A stretch of DNA of 36,510 bases from an uncultured Lachnospiraceae bacterium (GCA_949457475.1 CASUON010000002.1:1-36510); one strand, 5' to 3'. Positions 8,284 to 18,839 are shown, counted from the stretch's first letter. Made by a program: numbers and translations. Notes: generated by a model not told the origin, from the letters alone.

Positions 8284-9466
8284 GCAGGCATATATCAACG
8301 AATCTGAGCAGGCGATCCTGCATACTTATAACCGTTTCCCTGTTATTTTTGACCATGGGGAGGGTGTGCGCCTATATGATGAACAGGGGAAAGAATACCT
8401 CGATTTTGCGTCTGGGATCGGCGTTATGGCGCTTGGCTACCATGACCGTGAATATACGGACGCGCTCAAAGCGCAGGCAGACCGCCTGCTGCACACATCC
8501 AATTTGTATTATAATACAAGGATGGCGGACGCGGCGGCGAAAACACTACGCGCATCCGGCATGGACCGCGTATTTTTTACAAACAGCGGTGCGGAAGCAA
8601 TAGAAGGGGCAATAAAAGCGGCGAAAAAATACGCATATACAAAAGACGGCTACGCCGGGCATGAAATCATTGCCATGAACCGTTCGTTCCACGGCAGGAC
8701 GCTTGGCGCGCTTTCCGTAACTGGCAACGCGCATTACCGGGAGCCTTTCGAGCCGTTAATTGGCGGCGTGCGGTTTGCGGATTTCAACGACTTGGACAGC
8801 GTAAAGAACCTGATGACAGAACGCACGTGCGCGGTTATTTTGGAAACAGTCCAAGGAGAAGGCGGCATCTATCCGGCTGACCCGGAGTTTTTAAACGGTG
8901 TGCGTAGCTTATGCGACGCCAACGGCAGCCTTTTGATACTAGACGAAATCCAGTGCGGAATGGGGCGTACTGGCGAAATGTTTGCATGGCAGCGCTACGG
9001 CGTAAAACCGGATATTATGACGACGGCAAAAGCGCTCGGCTGCGGCGTTCCGGTCGGCGCGTTCCTGCTGACAGAGCGCGTTGCGCAAAAGTCTTTGGCG
9101 CCGGGGGACCACGGTACGACCTATGGGGGCAACCCGTTTGTAGAAGCGGCGGTTAGCGCGGTCTTTGACATATTTGAAAGCAGGCATCTATTAGAACATG
9201 TAAAGCAGGTATCGGCATATTTGGAAGAAAAGCTGGAAGAAATCGTAGCGGGCTGTGACTTTTTGACGGCGCGCCGCGGAATGGGCTTGATGCAGGGGCT
9301 CGTATCCGAAAAACCAGTCGGTGAGATTGCTGCAAAAGCGCTGGAAGAAGGGCTGGTCATTCTTACGGCGGGCGCCGACGTAATCCGCCTGCTGCCGCCA
9401 TTAGTAATTACACAGGCGGATGTAGACCAGATGTGCAAGAAACTGGGGCGCGTGCTGGATAATTGA
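8276..9466 (+). CDS. argD: Acetylornithine aminotransferase
   Basis: The 396-residue class III aminotransferase uses PLP and glutamate to convert N-acetylglutamate semialdehyde to N-acetylornithine. It shows the glycine-rich segment [19 protein letters not shown] (residues 101-119) and [14 protein letters not shown]. The cofactor aspartate is D223 in [14 protein letters not shown], and the Schiff-base lysine is K252 in TTAKALGCG. The length is normal. ATG 8276 overlaps the argB stop, and a ribosome site (GATCAGGAGG) lies inside argB. It is the last arg gene of the operon; argJ/argE and argF are not seen in the window. The call is firm for this context, although related class III enzymes look alike. 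Confidence 0.95.
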   Translation: MNKQAYINESEQAILHTYNRFPVIFDHGEGVRLYDEQGKEYLDFASGIGVMALGYHDREYTDALKAQADRLLHTSNLYYNTRMADAAAKTLRASGMDRVFFTNSGAEAIEGAIKAAKKYAYTKDGYAGHEIIAMNRSFHGRTLGALSVTGNAHYREPFEPLIGGVRFADFNDLDSVKNLMTERTCAVILETVQGEGGIYPADPEFLNGVRSLCDANGSLLILDEIQCGMGRTGEMFAWQRYGVKPDIMTTAKALGCGVPVGAFLLTERVAQKSLAPGDHGTTYGGNPFVEAAVSAVFDIFESRHLLEHVKQVSAYLEEKLEEIVAGCDFLTARRGMGLMQGLVSEKPVGEIAAKALEEGLVILTAGADVIRLLPPLVITQADVDQMCKKLGRVLDN

Positions 9467-9574
9467 CTATACAGGTCATATTGAAAAAACTGAAAGAGGA
9501 AAACACCACTACTTAGTACAGCATTTGATGTAAATGGAAAGCAGTGGCTTGCACAGACAGAGGATAGAGGGAAC

Positions 9575-10450
9575 ATGCTGTTTGAAAAACTGAAGCAGGG
9601 ATTAAATTTTACGAATCATGAAAAGGAAGTTGCACGATATATCCTGGAGAATTCAGACAAGATTCCGGGGATGTCTTCTGCAGAGCTTGCCAAGGCCACG
9701 TTCACCAGCAAGGCAACTGTAGTGCGTCTTAGTCAGAAGCTGGGGCTTACAGGATATCAGGAGCTGCGTATAAAGCTTGTGGAAGAGATCAGTCAGAAAA
9801 ACAGGCTATCCAGGCTGCTTGAAGGGGAACCGATCAATCAGGAAAGTACTTATACGGATATTATAAATACGCTCCCGCTCATTTATGACAAAGCGGTGAC
9901 CAATACCCGGCTTACTCTGGATAAAAACAGAATGAACCGGATTAACTGTGTACTGCAGAGGGCTGAGTGCATTGATATTTATGGCGCCGGAATCAGTTAT
10001 ATCCTGGCGCAGGCGGCTTCATTTAAATTTGCCACACTTGGCATGGAAAGTTCGGCTTATGAAAGCATCAACGGGCATTATCTGGCGGCAAGGAGTAACA
10101 AGAAGACGATTGCGTTCCTGATTAGCTTTACCGGTGCGAACCGGACAATGATCCGTGCAGCTGAGTATTTGCGCAAGGCGACCAATAACTATGTGGTGGG
10201 TATTATAGGGCCGCACAATGAAGTCATTAGAAAATGGTGCCATGAAGCGGTTGAGATTCCTAACCGGGATTCACTGTTAAGCCTTGATGTCATCACTTCT
10301 TTTTCGGCAACTACATATGTACTGGATATATTTTTCTCACAGCTTTTGGCTTCCCATTATAATGAGCATGTGAAATCTTCCCTGAAAATGTTGCTGCACA
10401 ACGATTTGCTGTTAGATAAGGCAGGCTGTGAGGAAGACAAAAAAGAGTAG
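9575..10450 (+). CDS. RpiR/MurR-family transcriptional regulator
   Basis: 291 residues. Residues about 5-75 form the RpiR-type helix-turn-helix (MSSAELAKATFTSKATVVRL). Residues about 120-260 form a SIS sugar-phosphate-binding domain (IYGAGISYILAQAASFKF, IAFLISFTGANRTMIRAAEYL). Such regulators sense phosphosugars. It lies just upstream of a beta-glucoside PTS gene and a GH1 gene in the same orientation, so it very likely controls them in response to a phosphorylated disaccharide. A terminator follows the gene, separating it from the PTS unit. ATG 9575 follows a gaggg ribosome site. It takes the place of the BglG/LicT antiterminator common in such operons, and I find no RAT-type antiterminator sequence before the PTS gene. 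Confidence 0.9.
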   Translation: MLFEKLKQGLNFTNHEKEVARYILENSDKIPGMSSAELAKATFTSKATVVRLSQKLGLTGYQELRIKLVEEISQKNRLSRLLEGEPINQESTYTDIINTLPLIYDKAVTNTRLTLDKNRMNRINCVLQRAECIDIYGAGISYILAQAASFKFATLGMESSAYESINGHYLAARSNKKTIAFLISFTGANRTMIRAAEYLRKATNNYVVGIIGPHNEVIRKWCHEAVEIPNRDSLLSLDVITSFSATTYVLDIFFSQLLASHYNEHVKSSLKMLLHNDLLLDKAGCEEDKKE

Positions 10451-10466
10451 GAAGATAAGAAATTGA

Positions 10467-10507
10467 ACCGCTGTTACAAAAACAGCGGTATTTTTCTGTC
10501 CTTTTTT
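10467..10507 (+). terminator. Rho-independent terminator after the RpiR gene
   Basis: ACCGCTGTT (10467-10475), a 5-base loop and AACAGCGGT (10481-10489) form a perfect 9-bp stem followed by ATTTTTCTGTCCTTTTTT. Confidence 0.85.
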
Positions 10508-10537
10508 GTAACGGCAGACCTATTGCCCTGTAACGTA

Positions 10538-10566
10538 TTGAGAGAACATTTCCGCTATGTTAAAGT
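10538..10566 (+). promoter_or_regulatory. Predicted promoter of the PTS operon
   Basis: TTGAGA (10538-10543), a 17-bp spacer and TAAAGT (10561-10566), about 45 bp before the PTS start codon and just after the upstream terminator. An RpiR operator would be expected nearby, but none is obvious by eye. Confidence 0.5.
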
Positions 10567-10611
10567 CGTAGCAGTAAATGAACTGCGATAAAAATAAAGG
10601 AGGTAAAGCAG

Positions 10612-12573
10612 ATGGGAAAGTATCAGACGCTGGCAGAAGAAATCGTGAAAAATGTTGGCGGAAAAGAAAATGTAACAGGATTGGTTCACTGTATTACAAG
10701 ACTTCGTTTTACATTAAAAGACGAAGGTATCGCGAAAGACCAGGTGCTAAAAGATATGGACGGGGTTGTTACTGTTATGAAAAGCGGCGGCCAGTACCAG
10801 GTGGTAATTGGAAATCATGTGCCGGAAGTATTTGAGGATGTCATACAGCTTCTTGACATAAAGGATGGGACAAAGGCTTCCGAAGAGAAGAAGTCTGGAA
10901 GGCTGCTTGACCGGGCCGTGGATATGGTATCCGGAATTTTTCAACCGATTTTAAGCATTATGGCGGCATGCGGCATGCTGAAAGGGTTAAATACACTGCT
11001 TGTGACACTTGAAATATACAGTGCGGACTGCGGCGGGTATTTGATCATTAATGCGGCTGGAGATGCACTATTTACCTTCTTACCGCTGTTTTTGGGATAT
11101 ACTGCGGCGAAGAAATTTGAATTAAAGCCGATGCTTGGACTTGCAGTTGGAGCAGCTATGTGTTATCCGGGAATACAGTCCAGTGCGTTATCGGCGGGGG
11201 CAGAACCACTGTACCAGATTTTGGAAGGAACAATGTTCCATTCTCCGGTATACATAGATTTTTTTGGAATACCGGTAATCTCTGTGGATTATACAGGTAC
11301 TGTAATACCCGTAATCCTTGCCGTATGGTTTGCGTCAAAATGTGAAAAACTGTTCAGCAAGTTTATACCAGATCTGGTGAAGTTCTTTTTTGTTCCTATG
11401 TTGACATTGCTTGTAACGATTCCGATATCCGTGTGTCTGCTTGGACCGGTTGCAACGTTTGGCTCTACTCTGATCTCTGAATTTACGTTGGCAATCCGGG
11501 GTGTCAGCCCGATGCTGGCAGGAGGAATTGTAGGGTTTACCTGGCAGATACTTGTAATTTTTGGTATGCATTGGGGATTTATCCCTGTTTATATCAATAA
11601 TGTGCAGACGCTGGGATACGATAATGTGATGATGCCGTTTTTTGCCTGTACATTTGCGACATCAGCTGTGGTTCTTGCAATCTTTTTCAAAACAAAAGAT
11701 AGAAAATTAAAAGAAATGGCTATCCCTAATTTTATATCCGGTATTTTTGGTGTAACGGAACCTGCAATATACGGTATTTTGCTGCCGCTGAAAAAACCAT
11801 TTATTATCAGCTGTATTGCAGGCGGTATTGGGGGCGCATTTTACGGATACTGTAATTTTCGAAAATTCATTTTAGGGGGAATGGGGATTTTTGAATTGCC
11901 CAATATGATGAATCCGGATGGAAGTATGGGGAATATTCTGGTGGCTTTTGCAGGAATTGCAATCTCCATGGCCGTTGGTTTCATTCTGACTATGCTTTTC
12001 TATCAAGATGAGAAAGCAGCGGGAACGGGCAGGCTGACTGGAGAAGCCGGCGCTTCAGGCGGCTTAAGTAACGTAGGTTCAAATGAGGAGACGCCAAAGC
12101 ACGCAGCAGGGCGGATTAAAATTTACAGCCCGCTAAAAGGCAAAACGATAAAACTGGAAGAAGTAGAAGATGAAGCATTTTCTTCTGGCTTACTTGGACA
12201 GGGCATTGCTATACTGCCGGAAGAGGGCGTATTGTATGCGCCTGCGGACGGAACGATTTCCACGTTTTTTCCAACCGGCCATGCGGTCGGCATGATGACA
12301 GACGATGGGGCTGAACTGCTAATGCATGTGGGGATGGATACCGTACAGTTGAATGGAAAAGGATTTCAGGCTTATGCAGCTGGCGGCGATTATGTGAAAA
12401 AGGGACAAAAACTATTGGAATTTGACATGTCGCTGATTCGGGATGCCGGGTATTCATTGGTTACTCCTGTGCTGGTAACAAACCCCGATGATACCGGAAC
12501 TGTAAATCCGATAGAGGGCGCTAGGCACATATTGCCGGGAGACGAACTAATCGTAACAGGAAAAAAGGATTAA
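10612..12573 (+). CDS. Beta-glucoside-specific PTS permease, EIIBCA
   Basis: The 653-residue membrane permease imports and phosphorylates a beta-glucoside at the expense of HPr. Domain order is EIIB, EIIC, EIIA. EIIB (about 1-85) carries the phosphocysteine C27 in LVHCITRLRF. EIIC (about 105-460) contains many membrane helices and the conserved GMHWGFIPVYINN and GVTEPAIYGILLP. EIIA (about 500-650) is of the glucose type, with H557 in PTGHAVGM and the phosphohistidine H572 in LLMHVGMDTV. The EIIC-EIIA linker is rich in Gly/Ala. The ribosome site AAAGGAGGT lies just before ATG 10612. It forms an operon with the GH1 gene. The exact sugar (cellobiose, arbutin, salicin or similar) cannot be read from the sequence; the BglF/BglP class is clear. 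Confidence 0.93.
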   Translation: MGKYQTLAEEIVKNVGGKENVTGLVHCITRLRFTLKDEGIAKDQVLKDMDGVVTVMKSGGQYQVVIGNHVPEVFEDVIQLLDIKDGTKASEEKKSGRLLDRAVDMVSGIFQPILSIMAACGMLKGLNTLLVTLEIYSADCGGYLIINAAGDALFTFLPLFLGYTAAKKFELKPMLGLAVGAAMCYPGIQSSALSAGAEPLYQILEGTMFHSPVYIDFFGIPVISVDYTGTVIPVILAVWFASKCEKLFSKFIPDLVKFFFVPMLTLLVTIPISVCLLGPVATFGSTLISEFTLAIRGVSPMLAGGIVGFTWQILVIFGMHWGFIPVYINNVQTLGYDNVMMPFFACTFATSAVVLAIFFKTKDRKLKEMAIPNFISGIFGVTEPAIYGILLPLKKPFIISCIAGGIGGAFYGYCNFRKFILGGMGIFELPNMMNPDGSMGNILVAFAGIAISMAVGFILTMLFYQDEKAAGTGRLTGEAGASGGLSNVGSNEETPKHAAGRIKIYSPLKGKTIKLEEVEDEAFSSGLLGQGIAILPEEGVLYAPADGTISTFFPTGHAVGMMTDDGAELLMHVGMDTVQLNGKGFQAYAAGGDYVKKGQKLLEFDMSLIRDAGYSLVTPVLVTNPDDTGTVNPIEGARHILPGDELIVTGKKD

Positions 12574-14040
<1,467 letters not shown>

Positions 14041-14044
14041 GAAA

Positions 14045-14104
14045 GGGAACGGCTGGAATACGCTGTTCTGGTGCAACCACGGCCAGCCCCGCATTGTAAG
14101 CAAT
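14045..14104 (+). pseudogene. Short remnant of a GH13 alpha-glucosidase (TreA/TreC-like)
   Basis: Just after the GH1 stop, one frame reads GWNTLFWCNHGQPRIVS (14051-14101). This is nearly the catalytic segment GWN.LFWCNHDQPRIVS of trehalose-6-phosphate hydrolases and oligo-1,6-glucosidases, but the catalytic-site Asp of NHD is Gly. Similarity stops on both sides and the reading frame soon ends. I read it as a relic of a lost gene. No start, no domain core and no second catalytic residue are present. Confidence 0.6.
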
Positions 14105-14359
14105 CAGCAAATCCGATATGTTTTGTTTGTTAAAAAGATACACAAACAAAAATCGTCTTATGAGGGACTGGTACAGAGATCTCTGTCAATTGCAGCAAAT
14201 ACAGTAATATGGTAAACTAAGAACAGTATGGCGCAGACTACTTTTTGATTGACAGCACTTATCCAATGGATGCATTGATACAGATGTTTTAGCTTGTCCA
14301 TGCGTTTTGCCGGTTCAAGGCGATTCGGCAAAACGAGGGAAAAGCTGCGCGCAAAAAGA
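14105..14359. other. Non-coding gap between convergent units
   Basis: The gap contains no convincing gene. An open stretch around 14222-14292 (YGADYFLIDSTYPMDALIQMF) lacks a start and may be a further gene relic. The inverted repeat GTTTTGCCG / CGGCAAAAC at 14304-14312 and 14326-14334 has a 13-base loop and no T tract. Confidence 0.4.
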
Positions 14360-14917
14360 TTACTTTTCAGTGCTTTTATAGGGATACATTTTAAAAACAG
14401 ACCAGCATTCGTTTATTTTATCGTAATAGTCATATTCATCAAGCATCTGAAATGCATTTTCATCAGAACAGTAGGCATATCCTGTTACGTTGCCGGTAGT
14501 CCCTGTTGTAAAAAGAATAGCTACGCTATTATCCTTTTTTTTGCAGAGGATATCCGAGTCACTTAGAATATAGGAATTTATATCCATACATTCCCCTTCC
14601 GTATTATGAGTGAGTGAAGGAAGTGTTTCTTTTATAGCCTGTTCATACCGGCTTTCAAGAATGCGGAAACGTATTTTTTCAGTCTGGTAATAGAGTTCAA
14701 GCGCGGGATTCATGGCGGTGTCGAGTAAAAATGCAATGCATAAGTCAATAAATACCATCCCGGCTTTTTTCATAAATATATCCGCAATGCTTAAGATAAA
14801 GAAAAAGATGCTGATAAAAAAGCGTCCGTAAGTAAATGAAAAAAGATATAAAACGATGAAAAAAATTTTGATGATAGTCATAATAAGAGTGCTGTGGCGC
14901 ATGAATTTCTTTTTCAT
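14360..14917 (-). CDS. Unknown membrane protein next to the sensor kinase
   Basis: 185 residues that I do not recognise. Residues about 10-75 are strongly hydrophobic and fit two or three membrane helices (IIKIFFIVLYLFSFTYGRFF, then IFFFILSIADIFM and MVFIDLCIAFLLD). The remainder (about 80-185) is soluble and mixed, rich in Tyr, Asp and Thr, with no motif I can name. The start is ATG 14917 (minus strand), with only a weak ribosome site. It follows the sensor kinase in the same direction after a 160-bp gap, so it could be co-transcribed with the two-component system as a target or accessory, but this is inference. The coding call rests on length, membrane pattern and placement. Confidence 0.6.
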   Translation of the reverse strand: MKKKFMRHSTLIMTIIKIFFIVLYLFSFTYGRFFISIFFFILSIADIFMKKAGMVFIDLCIAFLLDTAMNPALELYYQTEKIRFRILESRYEQAIKETLPSLTHNTEGECMDINSYILSDSDILCKKKDNSVAILFTTGTTGNVTGYAYCSDENAFQMLDEYDYYDKINECWSVFKMYPYKSTEK

Positions 14918-15077
14918 TTCAAAGTACCAGTCAGATTACATATCGCGTATATAAAATATAACCTTCGCAAAAAAGAAAATCAAGAATCTGTCCGCTATCG
15001 GTCTTTTTTCTGCCGTAAACGGCTTATGTATCGACTGGTTTTGTTTTTCCAGTGACTTGCCCATGCTGCTGTTTTAA

Positions 15078-16475
15078 TTAGATATCATTTTCAAGGAAGA
15101 TATGCTGGCGGTTTTTTACTGCGGCAGGTTTTACATTTTCTGAAAAACCGACAAGGCCTATGGTCAGTTTGAAGCAGCCGTCTTCTGTACGGAAGTTCAT
15201 GCGCCCGCCGTAATGATCCAGTACTTTTTTTACACTGTACATTCCGTATCCATGGTTCTGTTTATCTGTTTTTTCGGTTTCTGGAATTCCATTCTTCTGG
15301 TTTATTTCTATTTTGGCAGGGTTATTTAATACGATAACCGCCATGCGTTTTTGCCTTTTGCATGAAAAATACAGCCAGCGGCTGGACGGTGCGTCCTGCC
15401 TTAAATTTGATTCTATTGCATTATCCAGGATATTCGAAAACAGCGCACAGACATCGGCCGGCTGCAGGATTAAGCCGGACATGTCATCACATTCAAGCTC
15501 GACGCGGATACTGCCTTTGTGCGCATCCTGCAGCTTTCTGTTTAGGATCAGGTCTAAGATAGGGTGGTTTGTCCAGACGCGGCTTTGGCCGCGTGCCAGC
15601 TCTCCATAGATTTGCTGCACATAATCCAGTGCAGCGTGGTTTTGGCCATCTATAATCAAATCATGCAGTGCGGACATGTGGTTTTTCATATCATGCATCA
15701 GTGCGGCTTTTTCTTTCTGTGCTTTTAAAAGGGACTGGTAATTATCTTCAAGCATCTGGAATCTTACATGCAGCAGTTGATCCCTTGCCCGTTCTTTTTG
15801 CAGTGTCCGCAGCGCGAAAATCACGGCTGCAGCAAAAAAGAATGCCATCCAGCTTATGACCAGCCGTTCCGCTATCAGACTTTTATAGACCCTTTGAAAG
15901 TAAATGACGCATAAGGCAAGGGGCAGCATGGCTGGGAGAGACAGATTTTCCAGGCGTTTTTTATATACGTTCTGCAAAGAGGTGCTGCAGGATAGGTTTT
16001 TGCGGGTCATTTTTAGGCCCCATAAAAGAAATGCGGCAAAAATCAGAAGATACGATCCGCGGCATGCATTTTTGGCGGTCAGTATGTCAGCACTTACGCC
16101 GAAGCTTTCGATAAAGATGCTGCACAGCGACATCAAAAACAGGTCAAAGAGAGACAGCGCCGCCCAAAGGCTGAATGCACTGCAAAAAGCTGTTTTTCTG
16201 GAGTCGGGACGCAGGAAGGCCGACAGTATGCCGGCCAAGAAGGCATTCGCAATAAACGCTGCATGTGAAAAAAGATCCAGCTTAAAATAAACGCTGCAAA
16301 GACTCCCCAGGAGCGCAGGGATAAACGCGGCCGATACTACTGGTGCAGGGCGTTCCTTTTCTTTCCTGCACGGCGGGAATGCACAGGCGAGCCGAAGCGT
16401 AGCGCAGGCTTTCACAAAAGTATTGATAAATTCACTTCCATAATAAAAAAAGTCCATCATAAAAAAGTCCATCAT
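15078..16475 (-). CDS. GHKL-type sensor histidine kinase (AgrC/VirS-like)
   Basis: About 465 residues from the ATG at 16475. That start overlaps the response-regulator stop as ATGA and has GGGAG 5 bases upstream; an ATG at 16487 is less likely. Residues about 45-230 hold some six membrane helices, then a coiled linker (QMLEDNYQSLLKAQKEKAAL). The phospho-acceptor His is about residue 261 in HDMKNHMSALH. A GHKL ATPase domain follows, with NILDNAIES (N box) and HGYGMYSVKKVLDHYGG (G box). Such kinases sense peptides or membrane signals and pair with LytTR regulators. No AgrD-like peptide or AgrB gene is seen beside it. The 5' end carries a tandem 15-bp duplication (MMDFF twice), which gives two possible ATG pairs. 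Confidence 0.9.
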   Translation of the reverse strand: MMDFFMMDFFYYGSEFINTFVKACATLRLACAFPPCRKEKERPAPVVSAAFIPALLGSLCSVYFKLDLFSHAAFIANAFLAGILSAFLRPDSRKTAFCSAFSLWAALSLFDLFLMSLCSIFIESFGVSADILTAKNACRGSYLLIFAAFLLWGLKMTRKNLSCSTSLQNVYKKRLENLSLPAMLPLALCVIYFQRVYKSLIAERLVISWMAFFFAAAVIFALRTLQKERARDQLLHVRFQMLEDNYQSLLKAQKEKAALMHDMKNHMSALHDLIIDGQNHAALDYVQQIYGELARGQSRVWTNHPILDLILNRKLQDAHKGSIRVELECDDMSGLILQPADVCALFSNILDNAIESNLRQDAPSSRWLYFSCKRQKRMAVIVLNNPAKIEINQKNGIPETEKTDKQNHGYGMYSVKKVLDHYGGRMNFRTEDGCFKLTIGLVGFSENVKPAAVKNRQHIFLENDI

Positions 16476-17200
16476 AAACGCTCCCAAAATGTCAGCATTT
16501 TTGCTTCAAAATCTTTTTTCATCCGGCGGCTGCAGTGTAGTACGGCCCCTGAGTCCAGTTTTACTTCATCTTTATGAAATTCCGCAATGCGCGTAAGATT
16601 TACAATCTGCCCGCTGTTGATATAGGCAAATTCTGTTTCGGGAAGTTCCGAAAAAACAGTTTTCAGCGGCTTTCGTTCCACGTACTGGGCGCCGCTGCAA
16701 TAAAAGACGGCATCTTTGCCGTTTCTTTCTATGTAGAATATATCGTCAAGGCAGACTTTTTCATATGCAGAGCTATTTCCAACAAGGAAGCTTTTTGTCT
16801 GGCGTTTTCTTGATTCTTCCATACAGATTTTATGCAGCACCTTATGCAGCTTCTTGTCATGCTCTTCTTTTAGTATATAGTAAAAAGCACCTATTTTTAT
16901 GCTTTGAAGCGCGTATCGTTCATAAGAAGTAATGAATACGATATAGGACTGCGCGGAAAGACGCATAATAGCTTCAGCCAGCTTCAGCCCGTTTATTCCG
17001 GGCATTTCGATATCCAGAAAATAGATATCATACCGCAAGCCCTGCCTCAGGCAGTCTGCAAGGTCTGTTCCGCTTTTATAAATTTTTACCGCCGGTTTAT
17101 CCGTGTCCCAAAACTCCTGGATGGTCCGGCAGATTTTCCGGGCAAACAGCACATCGTCATCTGCAACGGCTATTTTAAAACGGCTGTTTTCTTGATTCAT
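16472..17200 (-). CDS. LytTR-family response regulator (AgrA/VirR-like)
   Basis: 242 residues. Residues 1-125 are a receiver domain: acidic pocket DDD at 14-16, phospho-acceptor D63 in YFLDIEMPGING, and conserved threonine and lysine in FITSYERYALQ and YYILKEEHD. Residues about 140-240 form a LytTR DNA-binding domain (DIFYIERNGKDAVFYC, ELPETEFAYINSGQIVNL). The ATG at 17200 is preceded on the minus strand by GGAGG. It forms a coupled pair with the kinase gene through a 4-base overlap. Its targets are not evident; the unknown membrane protein at 14360-14917 is the nearest candidate. The family assignment is firm. Confidence 0.93.
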   Translation of the reverse strand: MNQENSRFKIAVADDDVLFARKICRTIQEFWDTDKPAVKIYKSGTDLADCLRQGLRYDIYFLDIEMPGINGLKLAEAIMRLSAQSYIVFITSYERYALQSIKIGAFYYILKEEHDKKLHKVLHKICMEESRKRQTKSFLVGNSSAYEKVCLDDIFYIERNGKDAVFYCSGAQYVERKPLKTVFSELPETEFAYINSGQIVNLTRIAEFHKDEVKLDSGAVLHCSRRMKKDFEAKMLTFWERL

Positions 17201-17375
17201 TTTCGTTCCTCCAGATTTTGTATAGTAAAATGCATGCCGTAAGGCAGCTTATTGTATCTTGCGTTTGATGGCCGGCTTATAAATAACCACAATTTCTGGA
17301 ATGGCAGAGAAGCCGGTTGTTTATAAAAATATCATAAGGATACCGGCATTTCAATCCCTGCACTCACTATTTCGC

Positions 17376-17467
17376 GGAGAATCTATCCCAAATTTAGTCT
17401 ACATAGACCGATAGGGTCTGCCCCAACGTAGCGAGGGCATGCATCCTAAATTTGGGATAGATTCTCC
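17376..17467. repeat. Dispersed palindromic element, copy D
   Basis: A perfect 21-bp inverted repeat (GGAGAATCTATCCCAAATTT plus A at 17376-17396, complement at 17447-17467) encloses a 50-bp centre. Read on the opposite strand, the centre matches copy A at about 3580-3625 (GCATGCC.TCGCTACG.TGGG). It sits in the 447-bp gap between the response regulator and the recombinase. I see no gene in the remainder of that gap, only a weak hairpin around 17511-17540. Confidence 0.7.
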
Positions 17468-17647
17468 ATAGCATGCCCCGTAGGGTACAAAATTAAGCTT
17501 GCGACAAAACTTTCCTGCCAGGTTTCGTGCCAGCAGGATGTGTCGTTTTGGACTGCAGCCGCCTGTTCCTTGGCATGTGTTATATATGATATTGTATATT
17601 ATTAGAATTATTATAGTAATAAAATGGGGATTGTAAAATAGTATGTG

Positions 17648-18568
17648 TTAAATATGAAATTCCTTTCTGGGATGTTTTGTTGTCAGAATATCCCTTTGTT
17701 TGGACATTGTGACATGAGTATAAATTTCTGTAATATTAATCGAGCTGTGCCCGAGCATTTCTTGAATATAGCGGATATCCACATCTGCTTCTAGCAGGCA
17801 GGTTGCGAAAGTGTGGCGGAACATATGCGGCGTAATGTGCAGTTCTATGGCAGCAAGGGACGTGTATTTACGGATCATCCTACGGATGGACTGGTCGGAA
17901 AGCGCCCTGCCGGACTGGTTTGCAAAAAAATGGCTACAGCTCTGCATTTCGGCCAGATAAGTGGTCCTATATTTTTCTAAAGCATGCAAAACATCGTCAT
18001 TTCCAATCTGGATTTTTCTTTCCTTGGAACCTTTCCCATAAATTAAGATACTTCTGTCATGTAAATTTACATCATTGATTTTTAAGGAACATAACTCCGA
18101 AATTCGCATCCCAGTTGCAAAGAGTAGTTCAATTACTGCGATATCCCTGAGCGCGTTTTTCTTCTGAAAGGCTGTTTTGGCCTCCGTATGATATGTATAG
18201 ATTGCAGTTAAAAACTGCTCTACGGTATAGAGGGGGATTGTTTTGGGCAATATGGCTGGATCGCGGAATTTAACTTGTATTTTACTAAAGAGATTCCGGT
18301 CTATGGCGTCTTTGTATTCAAGGTAGTGGAAAAACGCTTTTACGGAGGCGATCTTTCTTTTGACTGTCTTTGGCTTGTATTTTTGATGTAGCGTTGCGAT
18401 AAAATCTTCCAATGTACCTGTCGTAATATTGGTTATGCTATTAGTGGATATGATGGAACAGAATTGTTTCAGGTCGATGCTGTAAGCTTTTTGTGTTTTT
18501 TTGTCCAGCCTTTTTTGGGATTTGCAGTATTCCAGATAGTTATTTATGTGTGTATGTAGGTTGTCCAT
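17648..18568 (-). CDS. Tyrosine site-specific recombinase (Xer/phage-integrase family)
   Basis: 306 residues with the usual two-domain layout. An N-terminal SAM-like core-binding domain covers about 1-100, and a catalytic domain covers about 110-300. The active site is complete: R155 in TGMRISELC, lysine in the YGKGSKERK turn (179/182), H248 and R251 in HMFRHTFA, H274 in LGHSS and nucleophile Y283 in EIYTHV. The start is ATG 18568 (minus strand) with AAGGAGG upstream. It lies 271 bp outside the left 50-bp inverted repeat of the adjacent cassette and is transcribed away from it. This position suggests that it may act on those repeats, as integrase or invertase. Its size is that of XerC/D-like invertases rather than of large ICE integrases. 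The activity is inferred. Confidence 0.92.
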   Translation of the reverse strand: MDNLHTHINNYLEYCKSQKRLDKKTQKAYSIDLKQFCSIISTNSITNITTGTLEDFIATLHQKYKPKTVKRKIASVKAFFHYLEYKDAIDRNLFSKIQVKFRDPAILPKTIPLYTVEQFLTAIYTYHTEAKTAFQKKNALRDIAVIELLFATGMRISELCSLKINDVNLHDRSILIYGKGSKERKIQIGNDDVLHALEKYRTTYLAEMQSCSHFFANQSGRALSDQSIRRMIRKYTSLAAIELHITPHMFRHTFATCLLEADVDIRYIQEMLGHSSINITEIYTHVTMSKQRDILTTKHPRKEFHI

Positions 18569-18779
18569 ATAGTTGTCCTCCTTAGCTGTGTTGTTTTAAA
18601 ATATATCGTATAGGGGAGTTAAAAAGCGTATATGTGGCGGATTGTGATTTCTGTCGGTTGGACAAGTAGTAATTATTATTATCGAGTGGGTACTGAAAAA
18701 GCGTATGCATATTTGGCATGTTGATGGGGCGCTGTTGGAGGTTGAATGAAAAAATTGATATTACAAGATAAAAAAAGTG
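18569..18779. other. Gap between recombinase and cassette promoter
   Basis: AT-rich DNA upstream of both the recombinase (minus) and the cassette operon (plus). I see no gene. The recombinase promoter must lie here, but no strong -35/-10 pair is obvious on the minus strand. Confidence 0.4.
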
Positions 18780-18807
18780 TTGAATGTAGTTGGATTTATG
18801 ATATAAT
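18780..18807 (+). promoter_or_regulatory. Strong predicted sigma-A promoter just outside the left inverted repeat
   Basis: TTGAAT (18780-18785), a 16-bp spacer and a perfect TATAAT (18802-18807). Transcription would start near 18814, so the 50-bp repeat (18840-18889) lies in the untranslated leader of the radical SAM operon. Confidence 0.65.
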
Positions 18808-18839
18808 ATACTAGAAATATCGAAAAAATAGTATAAATA

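Noticed and set aside
10451-10611. RAT/BglG-type antiterminator site before the PTS gene
   Set aside because: The only strong hairpin is a simple terminator lying before the predicted promoter, and the adjacent regulator is RpiR type, not BglG type.
14304-14334. Hairpin as terminator of the GH1 operon
   Set aside because: The stem is only 9 bp with a 13-base loop and no T tract on either side.
14294-14566. 90-residue frame on the plus strand over the unknown membrane protein gene
   Set aside because: It is antisense to a longer minus-strand gene with a clear membrane pattern and a fitting position; it has no ribosome site.
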